Source of the DNA: Litoreibacter janthinus
Lineage (GTDB): Bacteria > Pseudomonadota > Alphaproteobacteria > Rhodobacterales > Rhodobacteraceae
NCBI RefSeq assembly: GCF_900111945.1
Contig: NZ_FOYO01000001.1
Coordinates: forward strand, 2,611,751 to 2,675,750
Direction: 5' to 3'
DNA: 64,000 bases
Shown here: in pieces, positions 1 through 9,961 of the stretch
Numbering within the stretch: the first letter of the stretch is position 1
Layout of the letters: each line of letters begins with the position of its first letter
The notes under the pieces: generated by a model
What the model saw: the letters and a program-made list of their open reading frames with translations, nothing else
Told to the model about the DNA's origin: nothing
Database searches by the model: none
Program-made: the position numbers and the translations under genes

Positions 1-2
1 GC

Positions 3-245
3 CCGGCTACTGAACCTGTCGCCATCGTCACCACCGCCACGACCGAGCAACAGCAAGTGCTTGAAACCACCCTTGGCACCTGCGTCGCCGATATCGAGGC
101 TGCTGGGGCCGAACCGCCCGCGATCATTTGTGTGGGCCGCGCAGTTGCCATGCGTCAGGTGCTGGATTGGCAAGGCCAAATGGCGGGCGAGGCACCGCGC
201 AATCTGGACCCGTTGGGTCGGGGCCGTCCGGCCGAAAGCGCATGA
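3..245 (+). CDS. cobA: Uroporphyrinogen-III C-methyltransferase, C-terminal fragment
   Basis: Only the last 80 residues are in the window; the 5' part lies before base 1. The fragment reads on without a stop from the first bases and shows the typical end of the SAM-dependent tetrapyrrole methylase fold: a PVAIVTTAT strand near its start, then an alanine-rich helix and a PPAIICVGRAVAMR segment. The full enzyme would convert uroporphyrinogen III to precorrin-2, the entry to cobalamin and sirohaem. Its stop overlaps the cobB start by four bases (ATGA), which fits a cobalamin operon. CobA is the best match by motif and neighbour; CysG-type or other tetrapyrrole methylases share the fold. Confidence 0.75.
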   Translation, partial: PATEPVAIVTTATTEQQQVLETTLGTCVADIEAAGAEPPAIICVGRAVAMRQVLDWQGQMAGEAPRNLDPLGRGRPAESA

Positions 246-1531
246 TCCCGGGCCACGGGCTGTTGATTGCCGCCCCCTCGTCCGGCTCCGGAAAAACAAC
301 AGTCACGCTTGGCCTGCTCCGTGCGCTGTCGCGTCGCGGCCCTGTGCGCGGCGCGAAATCCGGCCCTGATTATATCGATCCGCGATTTCACGAAGCGGCT
401 TGCGGGCGATCCTGCTTCAATCTTGATGCTTGGGCCATGGGCCCCGAGCGCATCCGCTCCTTGGCACAAGGACTGGGCGACGACTTCCTTGTAGTGGAAG
501 GCGCGATGGGCCTGTTTGATGGCGCGATGCCCGATGGCAAAGGATCCGCCGCTGATGTCGCACAGATCCTCGGGGTTCCAGTTGTTCTTGTCATCGACGG
601 TTCTGGCATGGGGCAAAGCGCGGCCGCCATCGCAGAAGGCTTCGCGCGCCATCGCGAAGGCGTTCATGTGGCAGGCGTCATCCTCAATAAAGTTGCCAGC
701 CCGCGCCACGAGGCCATGCTGCGGCGTCACTTCCCCGATCATTTGCCAGTTTTAGGGGCCCTGCCACGGCGCCCTGATTTGGCCCACCCGTCACGGCATC
801 TCGGGTTGGTTCAAGCCTCCGAGCGCCCCGACCTAGACAAGTGGCTCAATGAGGTGGCCGATCTCGTGGAAGCCCATGTTGATCTGGGCGCATTGCCTTC
901 GAGCCTTGTCATGCGCGCGCAGGGTCATCCAACGGCGAGCCTGCCTTACCCACGCATCTCGGTGGCTCAAGACGAAGCGTTTGCTTTTGCGTATCCCCAT
1001 TTGCTGGACGATTGGCGGGCTGGAGGGGCGTTAATCAAGACGTTTTCGCCATTGAAGAACCAGCCGGTCCCCCCGTGCGATCTTGTGTTCCTACCCGGTG
1101 GTTATCCCGAACTGCACGCAGCGCGCATCTCCGGTAACTACACTTTTATGGACAGCTTGAGAAAGGCTTCCGAAACAGCTGATATATATGGAGAATGCGG
1201 AGGTTACATGGTGCTCGGGGAAGCGTTGATTGACGCAGATGGTACCTCCCATAAGATGGCTGGGTTGCTCGCGTTACAGACCAGCTTCGCTGAACGGAAA
1301 CTTCATCTGGGCTATCGGAACCTCGCCGGGACATGCCTTCCGTTTAAGGGCGTGTTCAAAGGCCACGAATTCCACTACGCCACCACGCTGAAAGCCGAAG
1401 GCGAGCCGTTGTTCGACGCTACTGATGCCGAGGGCTCAGCGCTTCCGCCCATGGGGCTGCGAAAGGGGCGTGTCTGTGGCTCATTCGCGCATGTGATTGA
1501 TCGTCTGGACACCCTCGCCCTCAAGGCGTAG
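242..1531 (+). CDS. cobB: Cobyrinic/hydrogenobyrinic acid a,c-diamide synthase
   Basis: A 429-aa protein, the usual length for CobB. It amidates the a and c side chains of (hydrogeno)cobyrinic acid with glutamine and ATP in cobalamin synthesis. The N-terminus carries the P-loop APSSGSGKTT followed by KSGPDYIDP. The C-terminal half is a class I glutamine amidotransferase domain with FLPGGYPELH and the cysteine motif YGECGGYMVLGEAL. I chose ATG 242, which overlaps the cobA stop as ATGA and puts the P-loop about 8 residues in. The open frame extends upstream to 128 but that part is only the cobA gene in another frame. Product assignment is firm; cobyrinic versus hydrogenobyrinic acid depends on whether the cell uses the aerobic route, which cobA-cobB order suggests. 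Confidence 0.93.
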   Translation: MIPGHGLLIAAPSSGSGKTTVTLGLLRALSRRGPVRGAKSGPDYIDPRFHEAACGRSCFNLDAWAMGPERIRSLAQGLGDDFLVVEGAMGLFDGAMPDGKGSAADVAQILGVPVVLVIDGSGMGQSAAAIAEGFARHREGVHVAGVILNKVASPRHEAMLRRHFPDHLPVLGALPRRPDLAHPSRHLGLVQASERPDLDKWLNEVADLVEAHVDLGALPSSLVMRAQGHPTASLPYPRISVAQDEAFAFAYPHLLDDWRAGGALIKTFSPLKNQPVPPCDLVFLPGGYPELHAARISGNYTFMDSLRKASETADIYGECGGYMVLGEALIDADGTSHKMAGLLALQTSFAERKLHLGYRNLAGTCLPFKGVFKGHEFHYATTLKAEGEPLFDATDAEGSALPPMGLRKGRVCGSFAHVIDRLDTLALKA

Positions 1532-1540
1532 CGATAGCAT

Positions 1541-2782
1541 ATGTCTGACGCTACTATCGCCCCCGCCAAATCCGATCCCCGCACCCGTCGCAACGTCGCG
1601 GTTCTGGTTGCTGCCCAAGCAATACTGGGCAGCCAGATGCCCATGCTCTTTGTTGTGGGCGGATTGGTCGGCAATTCACTGACGCCGAATCCCTGCCTCG
1701 CCACCCTGCCGATCTCGATGATCGTCTTTGGTTCGATGACGACAGCGCCATGGATCAGCCCCTTGATGCAACGCCGCGGACGGCGCACGGGGTTTGTAAT
1801 CGGCGCGATCGCAGGAGCTTTGGGCGCAACGGTCGCAGGGTTCGGGCTTTATCTGGGCTCCTTCCTGCTTTTGCTTCTGGGCAGCTATATCAGCGGTATC
1901 TACATGTCTGCGCAGGGATTCTATCGCTTTGCCGCAGCCGACGGCGCATCCGAGCAGTTCCGCGCAAAGGCGATTTCCTATGTCATGGCGGGCGGCTTGT
2001 TGTCAGCGATCGTCGGCCCACAGCTGAACAAGGTGATGTTTGACTTCAGCGTGATCCCGTTCTTGGGCAGCTACATAGCGATTGTGGTGCTGAACCTTGT
2101 CGGAATGTCTTTGTTCTTCCTGCTGGACTTGCCCAACGCCGCAGCAATGGCCGCCGCCAAAGCGAAAACCACCGAGGCCGTCCGATCCAAGATGGAGTTG
2201 CTGAAAACGCCGCGCGTTGGCGTCGCAGTAATCTGCGGGATGGTGTCCTACGCGTTGATGAATTTGGTCATGACGTCGACCCCGCTGGCCGTCATGGGCT
2301 GCGGATACACCGCAGACAGCGCCAATGACATCGTATCGGCCCACGTGCTTGCGATGTTCATCCCGTCCTTTTTCACTGGCCATTTGATCAACCGCTTTGG
2401 CGTGGAAAAAATCGTCGCAACCGGCCTCGTAATCCTCGGCCTTGCTGGTGTGGTGGCCCTTACAGGTGTGACGCTGGGCAATTTCTTCGCGGCGCTCATC
2501 TTGCTGGGCATCGGCTGGAACTTCGGCTTTATTGGCGCGACAACAATGCTCGCCTCGTCCCACACGATTGCGGAGCGCGGTGTCGTCCAAGGCCTGAACG
2601 ACTCGATCGTTTTCGGTTGCGTGACCTTGGCGTCCTTGGCATCTGGCGGGTTGATGAACTGCTCCGGCGGCTCGGCAATCGAAGGCTGGAACGCCGTGAA
2701 CATCGCGATGGTCCCGTTCCTGACGCTTGCGGGAGGCGCGTTGATCTGGCTGGCTCTGCGGCCAAAAACCGCCACTAACTAA
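1541..2782 (+). CDS. Major facilitator superfamily transporter
   Basis: A 413-aa integral membrane protein with about 12 hydrophobic segments in two sets of six and a soluble loop of about 30 residues in the middle (residues ~200-228, KAKTTEAVRSKMELLK). The loop after TM2 has MQRRGRRTGFVIG, a variant of the MFS A-motif. It lies 10 bases after cobB in the same direction, so it may be co-transcribed, but I see nothing that ties its substrate to cobalamin. It ends convergently with the next gene, the two coding regions overlapping by 8 bases. Substrate unknown. Confidence 0.85.
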   Translation: MSDATIAPAKSDPRTRRNVAVLVAAQAILGSQMPMLFVVGGLVGNSLTPNPCLATLPISMIVFGSMTTAPWISPLMQRRGRRTGFVIGAIAGALGATVAGFGLYLGSFLLLLLGSYISGIYMSAQGFYRFAAADGASEQFRAKAISYVMAGGLLSAIVGPQLNKVMFDFSVIPFLGSYIAIVVLNLVGMSLFFLLDLPNAAAMAAAKAKTTEAVRSKMELLKTPRVGVAVICGMVSYALMNLVMTSTPLAVMGCGYTADSANDIVSAHVLAMFIPSFFTGHLINRFGVEKIVATGLVILGLAGVVALTGVTLGNFFAALILLGIGWNFGFIGATTMLASSHTIAERGVVQGLNDSIVFGCVTLASLASGGLMNCSGGSAIEGWNAVNIAMVPFLTLAGGALIWLALRPKTATN

Positions 2783-3527
2783 GCAGCAACCGCCAACGCT
2801 TGCCAAACTCGCTTAGGGCCAGAGCACCGTTCGCAACCCGCGCGGGATTTGCGCTGGCTTGTTTCAGCAAGACGCGCGCCTGCCAACCTTCGATCAGGAC
2901 AGACGCTGCATCACCACCCAAACGGCGTTTTAACGCCTTGTAGTTCGGCATGGTGGTCAGAACACGCTCACACAGATCGGCCACCCCCTGCGGCCGACCA
3001 TCCACCAGTGGATAGCGTCCACGCGCCTCCAGCTCTGGCACAGCTTGCAAGAAACGCGCCAAACCCGTAGCCCGCCCGAACGCGAAGACGTCTTCCTTGG
3101 CGTCAGTCGGTGCGCCAAGTGCCGCAGCCCCTGACCACATCAGCCCACCGGCAGTGTCATCGAGATAGCTGAGCAGCGCAGCTTCGCTTTCAAAGGGCTC
3201 ACTGTAGATGTCCCAACGGCGGGCTTGCACCAATCGGTCTAGTTGCAACGCTTCCGACGCGCCGATGGAGGCGGCAAGAGCGAGGGTGACCTCGTGACCG
3301 CGCACAGGTTTGCCTTCAACGATTTCTTCCAGCGCGTCACGCCACCATTGCAAACGCATCTCTGCGATCATCGGCTCTTGTGTGACCCACGGAGCGCGGC
3401 TGACTTCGACATTCATCGCATAAAGCGGCCACATAACCTTTTGTGCCGCCTCAGTCCCTAACTGCGCCGCGGCAAATCTGTCGGGATCAGCGCGCTCCAC
3501 AAGGGAGCGACAGGCCTCAAGAGACAT
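2775..3527 (-). CDS. Squalene/phytoene synthase-family protein, NDUFAF6-like
   Basis: A 250-aa all-helical protein of the squalene/phytoene synthase superfamily. The segment MRLQWWRDALEEI and the later DDTAGGLMWSGAAALG and RFLQAVPELEARGRYPL line up with the family. However, the aspartate-rich motifs that bind prenyl diphosphate in true synthases are not conserved (in the last segment the usual RDxxED is replaced by QAVPEL). This matches the NDUFAF6/complex I assembly-factor branch rather than a carotenoid enzyme. I took ATG 3527 (protein start [10 protein letters not shown]), which overlaps the cimA stop by 11 bases; the open frame runs further upstream only inside cimA. There are no carotenoid genes nearby. 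Likely the last gene of the cysS-cimA operon. Confidence 0.7.
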   Translation of the reverse strand: MSLEACRSLVERADPDRFAAAQLGTEAAQKVMWPLYAMNVEVSRAPWVTQEPMIAEMRLQWWRDALEEIVEGKPVRGHEVTLALAASIGASEALQLDRLVQARRWDIYSEPFESEAALLSYLDDTAGGLMWSGAAALGAPTDAKEDVFAFGRATGLARFLQAVPELEARGRYPLVDGRPQGVADLCERVLTTMPNYKALKRRLGGDAASVLIEGWQARVLLKQASANPARVANGALALSEFGKRWRLLLS

Positions 3528-5136
3528 GCGCGCCCTCTTGCACCAGCTTCCAGTTGATCGCGTCCAGCAGCGCCTCGAACGAGGCATCGACGATATTCGG
3601 GGACACGCCGACGGTTGACCAGCGGCGGCCAGAGCTGTCAGCGCTGTCAATGATGACGCGGGTCACAGCCTCGGTGCCGCCTTGGGTGATACGGACCTTG
3701 AAGTCCACCAGCCGCATATCTTCGATGAGCGCGGAATACGGACCCAAATCCTTGGCCAATGCCTTGGACAGGGCGTTCACAGGGCCACGGTCAGACCCTG
3801 TCGCGTCAAGGCTTTCGGAAACGGACAGCATCTTGTCTTTGCCCACTTTGACCACGACTACGGCTTCCGAAAGGCTGACCATCTTGTCGTATTTGTTCTT
3901 CCGGCGCTCCACCGTAACCTTGTAGCGCTTCACCTCGAAGAAGTTCGGCAACAGGCCCAACTCCCGACGGGCCAGAAGCTCGAAGGAGGCTTGCGCGGTG
4001 TCGTAAGAATAGCCTTCATCTTCACGCTGCTTTATAACATCAAGAATACGCGGCAAGGCATTGGCATCAATATCTTTCAGCCCCATCTCACCGAGGCGCT
4101 TGCGCAGATTGGACTGCCCTGCCTGATTGCTCATGGGGATGATGCGGGCGTTGCCGACCAAGGCGGGGTCGATATGCTCGTAAGTCGTCGGATCTTTGAG
4201 GATGGCAGAGGCGTGAAGGCCAGCCTTGTGCGCAAAAGCGGAGGCCCCGACATAGGGCGCGTGCTTGTTGGGAACGCGATTCAGGATGTCGTCCAGTTTG
4301 CGTGACGCCAGTGTTAGCAGGTGTAGATTGTCCTCGCTTACCCCGATCTCGTAGTTTGACCGGTAAGGCTCTTTCAACAGCAGCGTCGGGATCAGGGAAG
4401 TCAGGTTGGCATTGCCGCACCGCTCCCCCAGCCCATTCAGTGTGCCTTGAATGTGGCGCACACCTGCGTCAACCGCCGCCAAGGAGCCCGCAACAGCATT
4501 GTCGGTATCGTTATGTGTATGGATGCCAAGCCGCTTCCCGGGGATACCGCTTTCGATAACTTTGCCGACGATCTCAGAGATTTCCGAAGGGAGCGTGCCA
4601 CCGTTTGTATCACACAGGACGATCAATGCGCCGGCCTTGAACGCCGCGTGGATGCAGGAGAGCGCATAATCGGGATTGGATTTGTAGCCGTCGAAAAAAT
4701 GCTCGGCATCAAACAGCGCTTCGCGGCCTTGCGCGATGACATGCTCGAAGCTTTTCTCAATGTTCTCAAGGTTTTCGTCGAGGGAGATGCCAAGCGCGGT
4801 TTCAACATGAAAGTCATGCGTCTTGCCCACAAGACACACCGCTGGCGTGTTGGCGTTCAAAACGGCGGCCAGAACGTCGTCGTTGCCCGCCGAGCGCCCC
4901 GCACGCTTGGTCATTCCGAACGCGGTCATGGTGGCAAAGGTCTTGGGCGGATTGGCGAAAAATTCGCTATCCGTCGGGTTCGCACCGGGCCAGCCACCTT
5001 CGATGTAGTCGATGCCGAGTTTATCGAGCATTTTGGCAATCTCGACCTTCTCAGGCGTAGAGAATTGCACCCCCTGCGTCTGCTGCCCGTCGCGCAAAGT
5101 GGTGTCGAAAAGCGTGATCCGTTCGCGAGGGCTCAT
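3517..5136 (-). CDS. cimA: (R)-citramalate synthase
   Basis: A 539-aa HMGL-like acyl transferase that condenses pyruvate and acetyl-CoA to (R)-citramalate, the first step of the threonine-independent isoleucine pathway. The N-terminus shows the catalytic/metal motif [16 protein letters not shown], then [13 protein letters not shown], typical of CimA rather than Leu[20 protein letters not shown] and [13 protein letters not shown] supply metal-binding histidines and the GxGERxGN signature. The last ~130 residues form the LeuA-type dimer/allosteric domain. The start overlaps the cysS stop by four bases (ATGA) and the end overlaps the next gene by 11, so the three genes look translationally coupled. 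Homocitrate and isopropylmalate synthases share the fold, but the WPGANPTD signature and length favour CimA. Confidence 0.9.
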   Translation of the reverse strand: MSPRERITLFDTTLRDGQQTQGVQFSTPEKVEIAKMLDKLGIDYIEGGWPGANPTDSEFFANPPKTFATMTAFGMTKRAGRSAGNDDVLAAVLNANTPAVCLVGKTHDFHVETALGISLDENLENIEKSFEHVIAQGREALFDAEHFFDGYKSNPDYALSCIHAAFKAGALIVLCDTNGGTLPSEISEIVGKVIESGIPGKRLGIHTHNDTDNAVAGSLAAVDAGVRHIQGTLNGLGERCGNANLTSLIPTLLLKEPYRSNYEIGVSEDNLHLLTLASRKLDDILNRVPNKHAPYVGASAFAHKAGLHASAILKDPTTYEHIDPALVGNARIIPMSNQAGQSNLRKRLGEMGLKDIDANALPRILDVIKQREDEGYSYDTAQASFELLARRELGLLPNFFEVKRYKVTVERRKNKYDKMVSLSEAVVVVKVGKDKMLSVSESLDATGSDRGPVNALSKALAKDLGPYSALIEDMRLVDFKVRITQGGTEAVTRVIIDSADSSGRRWSTVGVSPNIVDASFEALLDAINWKLVQEGAHVS

Positions 5137-6536
5137 TTGAGGGCCTCAAGTTTGGTGGGGTCGAAATTCGCTTCTCGTTTGAAAGTTATACCGCCATCGC
5201 TGTCATAGGTAATAGCGAGCCCTGCATTCTTGAACCCATCTCGGATTTCATCAGCACGGGCAAAATTCTTCTCAAGTCGCGCTTTTCTCAACTCAATCTC
5301 AAGCGCTTCTACAATCGGCGCTGTCTTCAAACCCTCCTCAATCGAACTCAAGATCGACTGCTCCTTCGCGAACTTGTCGATATCAATTCCTAGAAAATGG
5401 ATAGAAGCTTTCAGACTCGCCTTATCTTCGGACTTGGAAAGCTCATGGAGACGGGTAATCGCTCCAGCAGTATTTAGATCATCTGAAAGTGCTGCAACTA
5501 CACCCTTGTCAGGCAAGCTCGGCACAACTCCATCAGTTGCTTTGACCCAGTCACCAAGCGTCTTCTCCGCCTCTTCCCGCTTCTTCTCCGTCCAGTCCAT
5601 CGGCTTGCGATAATGGGTGGACAGCATCACGAACCTAATCACCTCGCCCGGCACGCCTTGGTCCAGCAAGTCCCTCACCGTGAAGAAGTTGCCCAAGCTC
5701 TTGGACATCTTCTTGCCCTCGACCTGTAGCATCTCGTTGTGCATCCAGACATTCGCGAAACCGTGGCCTGCGCATTTGCTCTGCGCGATCTCGTTTTCGT
5801 GGTGCGGGAAGGTCAGGTCGTTGCCGCCGCCGTGGATATCAAAGCTGTCACCCAACAGCTCGTACGCCATGGCGGAGCATTCGATGTGCCAGCCCGGACG
5901 GCCCCTGCCCCATGGACTCTCCCAACCGGGCAGATCGTCCGAGGACGGCTTCCACAGCACGAAATCCATCGGGTCTTCTTTATAGGGCGCCACTTCGACC
6001 CGCGCACCGGCAATCATATCATCAACCGAACGGCCGGACAGCTTGCCGTAATCTTTGTAGCTGCGCACTTTGAACAGCACATGACCCTCTGCGGCATAGG
6101 CGTGGCCTTTGGCGATCAGGTCTTCGATCATCGCGATCATTGCGCCGATGTAAGCCGTGGCGCGTGGCTCTTCATCGGGCCGCATCGCGCCAAGCGCATC
6201 CATGTCGTCGTGATACCACTCGATTGTCTCGTCGGAGCGGGCCTTGATCAGCTCTTCCAGCGTGCCGCTGGCACCCGCCTCTTTGCGCGCCAAGGCTGTG
6301 GCGTTGATACGATCATCCACGTCGGTGAAATTGCGCACGTATTTCACGTGATCCGCACCGTATTCATGGCGCAACAGGCGGTAGAGCATGTCGAACACCA
6401 AAACGGGGCGTGCGTTGCCCAGATGCGCACGCTCGTAAACGGTCGGGCCGCAGACATACATGCGCACGTTGTTCGGGTCGATCGGGGTAAAGACCTCTTT
6501 GGAGCGGGTCTTTGTGTTATAAAGCTTGATCGTCAT
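5133..6536 (-). CDS. cysS: Cysteinyl-tRNA synthetase
   Basis: A 467-aa class I aminoacyl-tRNA synthetase that charges tRNA-Cys. [17 protein letters not shown] contains the first zinc cysteine and the HIGH-type motif (HLGN). HIECSAMA and [18 protein letters not shown] supply the remaining zinc ligands, and KKMSKSLGN is the KMSKS loop. Length is near the usual 460-500. The ATG at 6536 is followed directly by the conserved [14 protein letters not shown] start. It heads an operon with cimA and an NDUFAF6-like gene, and is divergent from the aminotransferase gene across a 258-bp gap. Confidence 0.95.
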   Translation of the reverse strand: MTIKLYNTKTRSKEVFTPIDPNNVRMYVCGPTVYERAHLGNARPVLVFDMLYRLLRHEYGADHVKYVRNFTDVDDRINATALARKEAGASGTLEELIKARSDETIEWYHDDMDALGAMRPDEEPRATAYIGAMIAMIEDLIAKGHAYAAEGHVLFKVRSYKDYGKLSGRSVDDMIAGARVEVAPYKEDPMDFVLWKPSSDDLPGWESPWGRGRPGWHIECSAMAYELLGDSFDIHGGGNDLTFPHHENEIAQSKCAGHGFANVWMHNEMLQVEGKKMSKSLGNFFTVRDLLDQGVPGEVIRFVMLSTHYRKPMDWTEKKREEAEKTLGDWVKATDGVVPSLPDKGVVAALSDDLNTAGAITRLHELSKSEDKASLKASIHFLGIDIDKFAKEQSILSSIEEGLKTAPIVEALEIELRKARLEKNFARADEIRDGFKNAGLAITYDSDGGITFKREANFDPTKLEALK

Positions 6537-6783
6537 AAGGGCCTCACGCGCAGGTGTTGCGGCGGGTGTAGCGAAACTGACCTAAGATGGAAAACGCAAA
6601 ACGACCCGCCTGAGAAACTCAGAAGGTAATGCAGCAACAAATAATGATGGTGCGTGTCGTCATAAGGATTGCATAGCAGGCGTTGACCAATCGGTCGAGC
6701 GCGGATTTAGGTCAGCAATGATGACTATCACAAAATTCGATTTGACACTGTGGGTCTGGGCTGGCCCATTCGCGTGAGGCAAA

Positions 6784-6788
6784 AGGAG
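6784..6788 (+). promoter_or_regulatory. Shine-Dalgarno site that sets the aminotransferase start
   Basis: AGGAG lies 6 bases before ATG 6795. This supports that start over an in-frame upstream codon at 6750, whose extra residues do not look like family sequence. Confidence 0.7.
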
Positions 6789-6794
6789 CGGCTT

Positions 6795-7967
6795 ATGAAT
6801 ATGTCTAAACGAATTGTTGGCCTTACGGGCGGCGGCTCGGACGGCTGGGACGTGTTTTACAAGGCGCGCAAGATGGTCGATGACGGCGTGGCTGTGACCG
6901 AACTGACAATTGGCGAGCATGACATCCGCACCGATCAAAGCATTCTGGATGCCATGCACCGCTCTGCCAGCGGAGGGCATACCGGCTACGCTATGGTGCC
7001 CGGAACCGATAGCTTGCGAGACGCCGTTGCCGCCCGCCTGACCGCACGCACGGGTGTGCACACCACGCGTAACAACGTTCTGATTACCCCCGGTGGCCAG
7101 TCGGCGCTGTTTGCGTCGCATCATGCTGTGTGTGACGAAGGCGATGTCGCGCTCTATTGCGACCCTTATTACGCCACCTACCCCGGCACCCTGCGCAGCG
7201 TTGGCGCTGTACCACGCGCTGTCCCTTGCTTGCCGGAAAATGCGTTCCAGCCAGCCTTTGCGGATATTGCAGCGAAATCCTCTGGCGCCAAATCGCTGTT
7301 GGTCAACAGCCCGAACAATCCGACCGGTGTCGTCTACACCCGTGAGACAGTCGAAGGCATCGCGCGTGCCTGCCGCGAATACGACATGTGGTGCATTTCG
7401 GACGAGGTGTATGACACCCAAGTCTGGGAAGGCACGCATATCAGCCCCCGCACGCTAGAGGGCATGGCAGAGCGCACGCTGGTCGTCGGTTCCATGTCAA
7501 AAAGCCATGCAATGACCGGAAGCCGCGTTGGCTGGATCGTCGGGCCGAAAGACGTTATCGCCAATTTGATCACCTTGGCCACGCATACCACCTACGGCGT
7601 GCCAGGGTACATTCAGGACGCCGCTGTTTTCGCCTTGGGCGAAGGGTTAGCTCTGGAAGAAAAGGTGGGCGCCCCCTTCCGCCGCCGCCGCGCAATTGGT
7701 CAGGCGATCCTTGCCGAGCAAAACGTCGTCGGGCTCGTCCCGTCATCCGGGGCGATGTATATGATGCTCGATATGCGCGCGACCGAACTGACAGGCGAGG
7801 GTTTTGCCGAAAAGTTGCTCGACACGCACAAAATCGCCGTGATGCCGGGCGAAAGCTTCGGCTCCAGTGCCGCGGGCCACGTACGTGTTGCCATGACTGT
7901 TGACGACGACGCTTTCGCCACCGCACTTAAAACAATTGTCGACTTTGCCAAGGAGATACAGCCATGA
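6795..7967 (+). CDS. Class I/II PLP-dependent aminotransferase
   Basis: A 390-aa fold-type I aminotransferase. NSPNNPTGVVYTRE is the substrate/PLP-binding loop, CISDEVYDTQVWEG holds the PLP aspartate and tyrosine, and VGSMSKSHAMTGSRVGW carries the Schiff-base lysine and the following arginine. It resembles the aspartate/aromatic aminotransferase group; the amino donor cannot be read from sequence. The start codon follows a clear AGGAG. It overlaps the next gene, a PEP-mutase/isocitrate-lyase-family enzyme, by ATGA, which suggests that the keto acid made here and a C-C lyase act in one short pathway. Confidence 0.87.
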   Translation: MNMSKRIVGLTGGGSDGWDVFYKARKMVDDGVAVTELTIGEHDIRTDQSILDAMHRSASGGHTGYAMVPGTDSLRDAVAARLTARTGVHTTRNNVLITPGGQSALFASHHAVCDEGDVALYCDPYYATYPGTLRSVGAVPRAVPCLPENAFQPAFADIAAKSSGAKSLLVNSPNNPTGVVYTRETVEGIARACREYDMWCISDEVYDTQVWEGTHISPRTLEGMAERTLVVGSMSKSHAMTGSRVGWIVGPKDVIANLITLATHTTYGVPGYIQDAAVFALGEGLALEEKVGAPFRRRRAIGQAILAEQNVVGLVPSSGAMYMMLDMRATELTGEGFAEKLLDTHKIAVMPGESFGSSAAGHVRVAMTVDDDAFATALKTIVDFAKEIQP

Positions 7968-8758
7968 CCTTCCGCGAACTGCACCAACCGGGCAATCCGT
8001 TCGTTCTGGCGAACGCTTGGGATATAGGGTCGGCCAAGATGCTGGCAGGTTTGGGCGCCAAGGCCATCGGCACCTCCTCGGCAGCCCATGCTTTTACCTT
8101 AGGACGACCAGACGGCGGCAAAGTCACCCGGGATGAGGCGCTTGCTCATGCGCAAGACCTTGTGGCGGCGGTGGATGTGCCGGTTTCAGGGGACTTTGAA
8201 GATGGCTTTGGCGAAGCACCGGAGACCTGCGCAGAGACGGTCCGCCTCTCGGGTGAAGCCGGGTTAGCCGGAATTTGCATTGAAGACACCATTGAGGCAT
8301 CCGATCGCGTCTATGACTTTGATCTTGCGGTAGAACGCGTACGCGCAGCCTCCAGCGCTGCACGCGCCTTAAGCGAGGATTTCTTCTTCGTCGCCCGCGC
8401 AGATGGGGTGATGACCGGAGCTTATGACATCGAAGAAGCACTTCGCCGTATTCGCGCCTTTGATGCGGCCGGGGCCGACGGGCTCTATGTGCCAATTCCA
8501 AAAACGATGGACGACCTGAAACGCGTCATTGACGCGACCGACAAGCCGGTAAACGTGCTGGCCGCGGGACGCAACGCAAAACACAGCCTTGCGGATTACG
8601 CGGCTTTGGGGGCCGCCCGCATTTCCGTTGGCTCCGCTCTGGCGCGGGCGACGCATCGCGTGATCCATGACGCAGGCCTGTCGATGCTGAAGGATGGCGA
8701 TTTCACACCTCTGAGCCAAGGAATCTCAAGTGCAGAGGTGGACAAACTATTAAGTTAG
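7964..8758 (+). CDS. Isocitrate lyase / PEP mutase superfamily enzyme
   Basis: A 264-aa TIM-barrel protein of the PEP mutase / methylisocitrate lyase group. The magnesium site is visible in SGDFEDGFGEAPE, and GICIEDTIEASD and FFVARADG follow the usual family order. The KKCGH-type catalytic loop of true isocitrate lyases is absent and the protein is short, as in the broad family of 2-oxoacid C-C lyases and oxaloacetate decarboxylases. AATTG-type specificity cannot be assigned. It is translationally coupled to the aminotransferase (ATGA overlap) with AAGGAG about 9 bases ahead of its ATG. Confidence 0.85.
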   Translation: MTFRELHQPGNPFVLANAWDIGSAKMLAGLGAKAIGTSSAAHAFTLGRPDGGKVTRDEALAHAQDLVAAVDVPVSGDFEDGFGEAPETCAETVRLSGEAGLAGICIEDTIEASDRVYDFDLAVERVRAASSAARALSEDFFFVARADGVMTGAYDIEEALRRIRAFDAAGADGLYVPIPKTMDDLKRVIDATDKPVNVLAAGRNAKHSLADYAALGAARISVGSALARATHRVIHDAGLSMLKDGDFTPLSQGISSAEVDKLLS

Positions 8759-8800
8759 CGGGCATCACGTCGTCTAAGGCTCTTGGACGGGATAAATTTG

Positions 8801-9961
8801 ATGGTTCGCTTTCTTATGGTGCTGCTTGTGGCCCTTGTGCCCGCGGTAACTGCGGCGCAGGACAAACTGCCCTATCCGCAATATTATACTATCCTCACCA
8901 ATGATTTTGCGGACATTCTAAGCCCCGAAGCAGAGGCGCGAATTAACGCAGAGCTTCAGGCCGCCCGTGAAAAATCCGGCCGCGAAATGACGGTGGTGAC
9001 CATCCGATCACGTGAGGATTACCTTCCTTCGACCGACATCGCGAGCTTTTCCAAAGACCTGTTCAATGGCTGGGGTATCGGAAATGCCGAACGGAATGAC
9101 GGCATCTTGCTTCTCGTGGCGATTGAGGACCGCGAGGTGCGCATTGCACTTGGCGCGGGCTACCCTGCCCGCCAAGACGGCATCGCGGCGCGCATCATTC
9201 AAAGCGACATCATTCCCGCCTTCAGCGAAGGCCGCGTGGCAGATGGCATTCTGGCAGGCACGCGCGCCGCATTAAGCCGGATCACTCACCCTGATGACCA
9301 ACGCGCAGCAAGCCCACAAGACCAAACGCAACCGCAGACGCAGCCTGTCGTCGCCCCACAGCCCCGCGTGCTGGAACAGCCTCCCGAGCCGCGTCAAACC
9401 GGGCTACTCGACCGCATTCGGGCGTTCTTCGACGGCAATCCGATTGGTGCTATGATCCTTGCTGCCATCACCGCCGTGGCGGGCTTCTTCGGCTTCCGCG
9501 GTTTTCAACGCTATCGCCCCCGCAAATGCCCCGAATGCGGAAACATGATGATGCGGTTGGGTGAAGCACAAGAAGACCAGTATCTGGATCACGGGCAACT
9601 GGTCGAAGAGCGCGTCCAGTCCAAAGATTACGGCGTGTGGTTTTGTACGAATGACGAGCATGTCACCGTTGTCGGCTACCCGAAAATGTTCTCAAAACAT
9701 GCTGCCTGCCCTGAATGTGGCTACCACACCTACGAGACCAAGCGGACGGTTCTGTCGCATCCCAGCACCATCAGCATGGGCATCGCGCAGCTGGACCACA
9801 CCTGCCAGAATTGCGGCCACACCGCGTCGGAGAAAAAGTCGATCCCACGCATTTCCCGCAATGACAGCGGTAGCTCCTCCAGCTTTGGCGGCAGCTCGTC
9901 CTCCTCATCGTCATTCGGTGGAGGCAGCTCGTCTGGTGGCGGTGCGTCGGGCAGCTGGTAG
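8801..9961 (+). CDS. TPM-domain membrane protein with zinc ribbons and Ser/Gly tail
   Basis: A 386-aa protein of the YgcG/TPM_phosphatase type. It begins with a signal peptide (MVRFLMVLLVALVPAVTAAQ). A TPM domain at ~25-170 follows, with the family signature NGWGIGNAERNDGILLLVA. A proline/glutamine-rich linker leads to one membrane segment around residues 212-235, then a cytoplasmic region with cysteine pairs CPECGN, CPECGY and CQNCGH. The last ~30 residues are almost only serine and glycine (SSSSSFGGGSSSGGG), a hallmark of the family. I chose ATG 8801 over a TTG at 8783 because it leaves a clean signal peptide. Proposed roles for TPM proteins (membrane repair, quality control) are not settled. 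Confidence 0.85.
   Translation: MVRFLMVLLVALVPAVTAAQDKLPYPQYYTILTNDFADILSPEAEARINAELQAAREKSGREMTVVTIRSREDYLPSTDIASFSKDLFNGWGIGNAERNDGILLLVAIEDREVRIALGAGYPARQDGIAARIIQSDIIPAFSEGRVADGILAGTRAALSRITHPDDQRAASPQDQTQPQTQPVVAPQPRVLEQPPEPRQTGLLDRIRAFFDGNPIGAMILAAITAVAGFFGFRGFQRYRPRKCPECGNMMMRLGEAQEDQYLDHGQLVEERVQSKDYGVWFCTNDEHVTVVGYPKMFSKHAACPECGYHTYETKRTVLSHPSTISMGIAQLDHTCQNCGHTASEKKSIPRISRNDSGSSSSFGGSSSSSSSFGGGSSSGGGASGSW

Noticed and set aside
5739..6629. Open frame of 296 codons on the + strand opposite cysS.
   Set aside because: Antisense shadow; composition unlike real proteins of this window.
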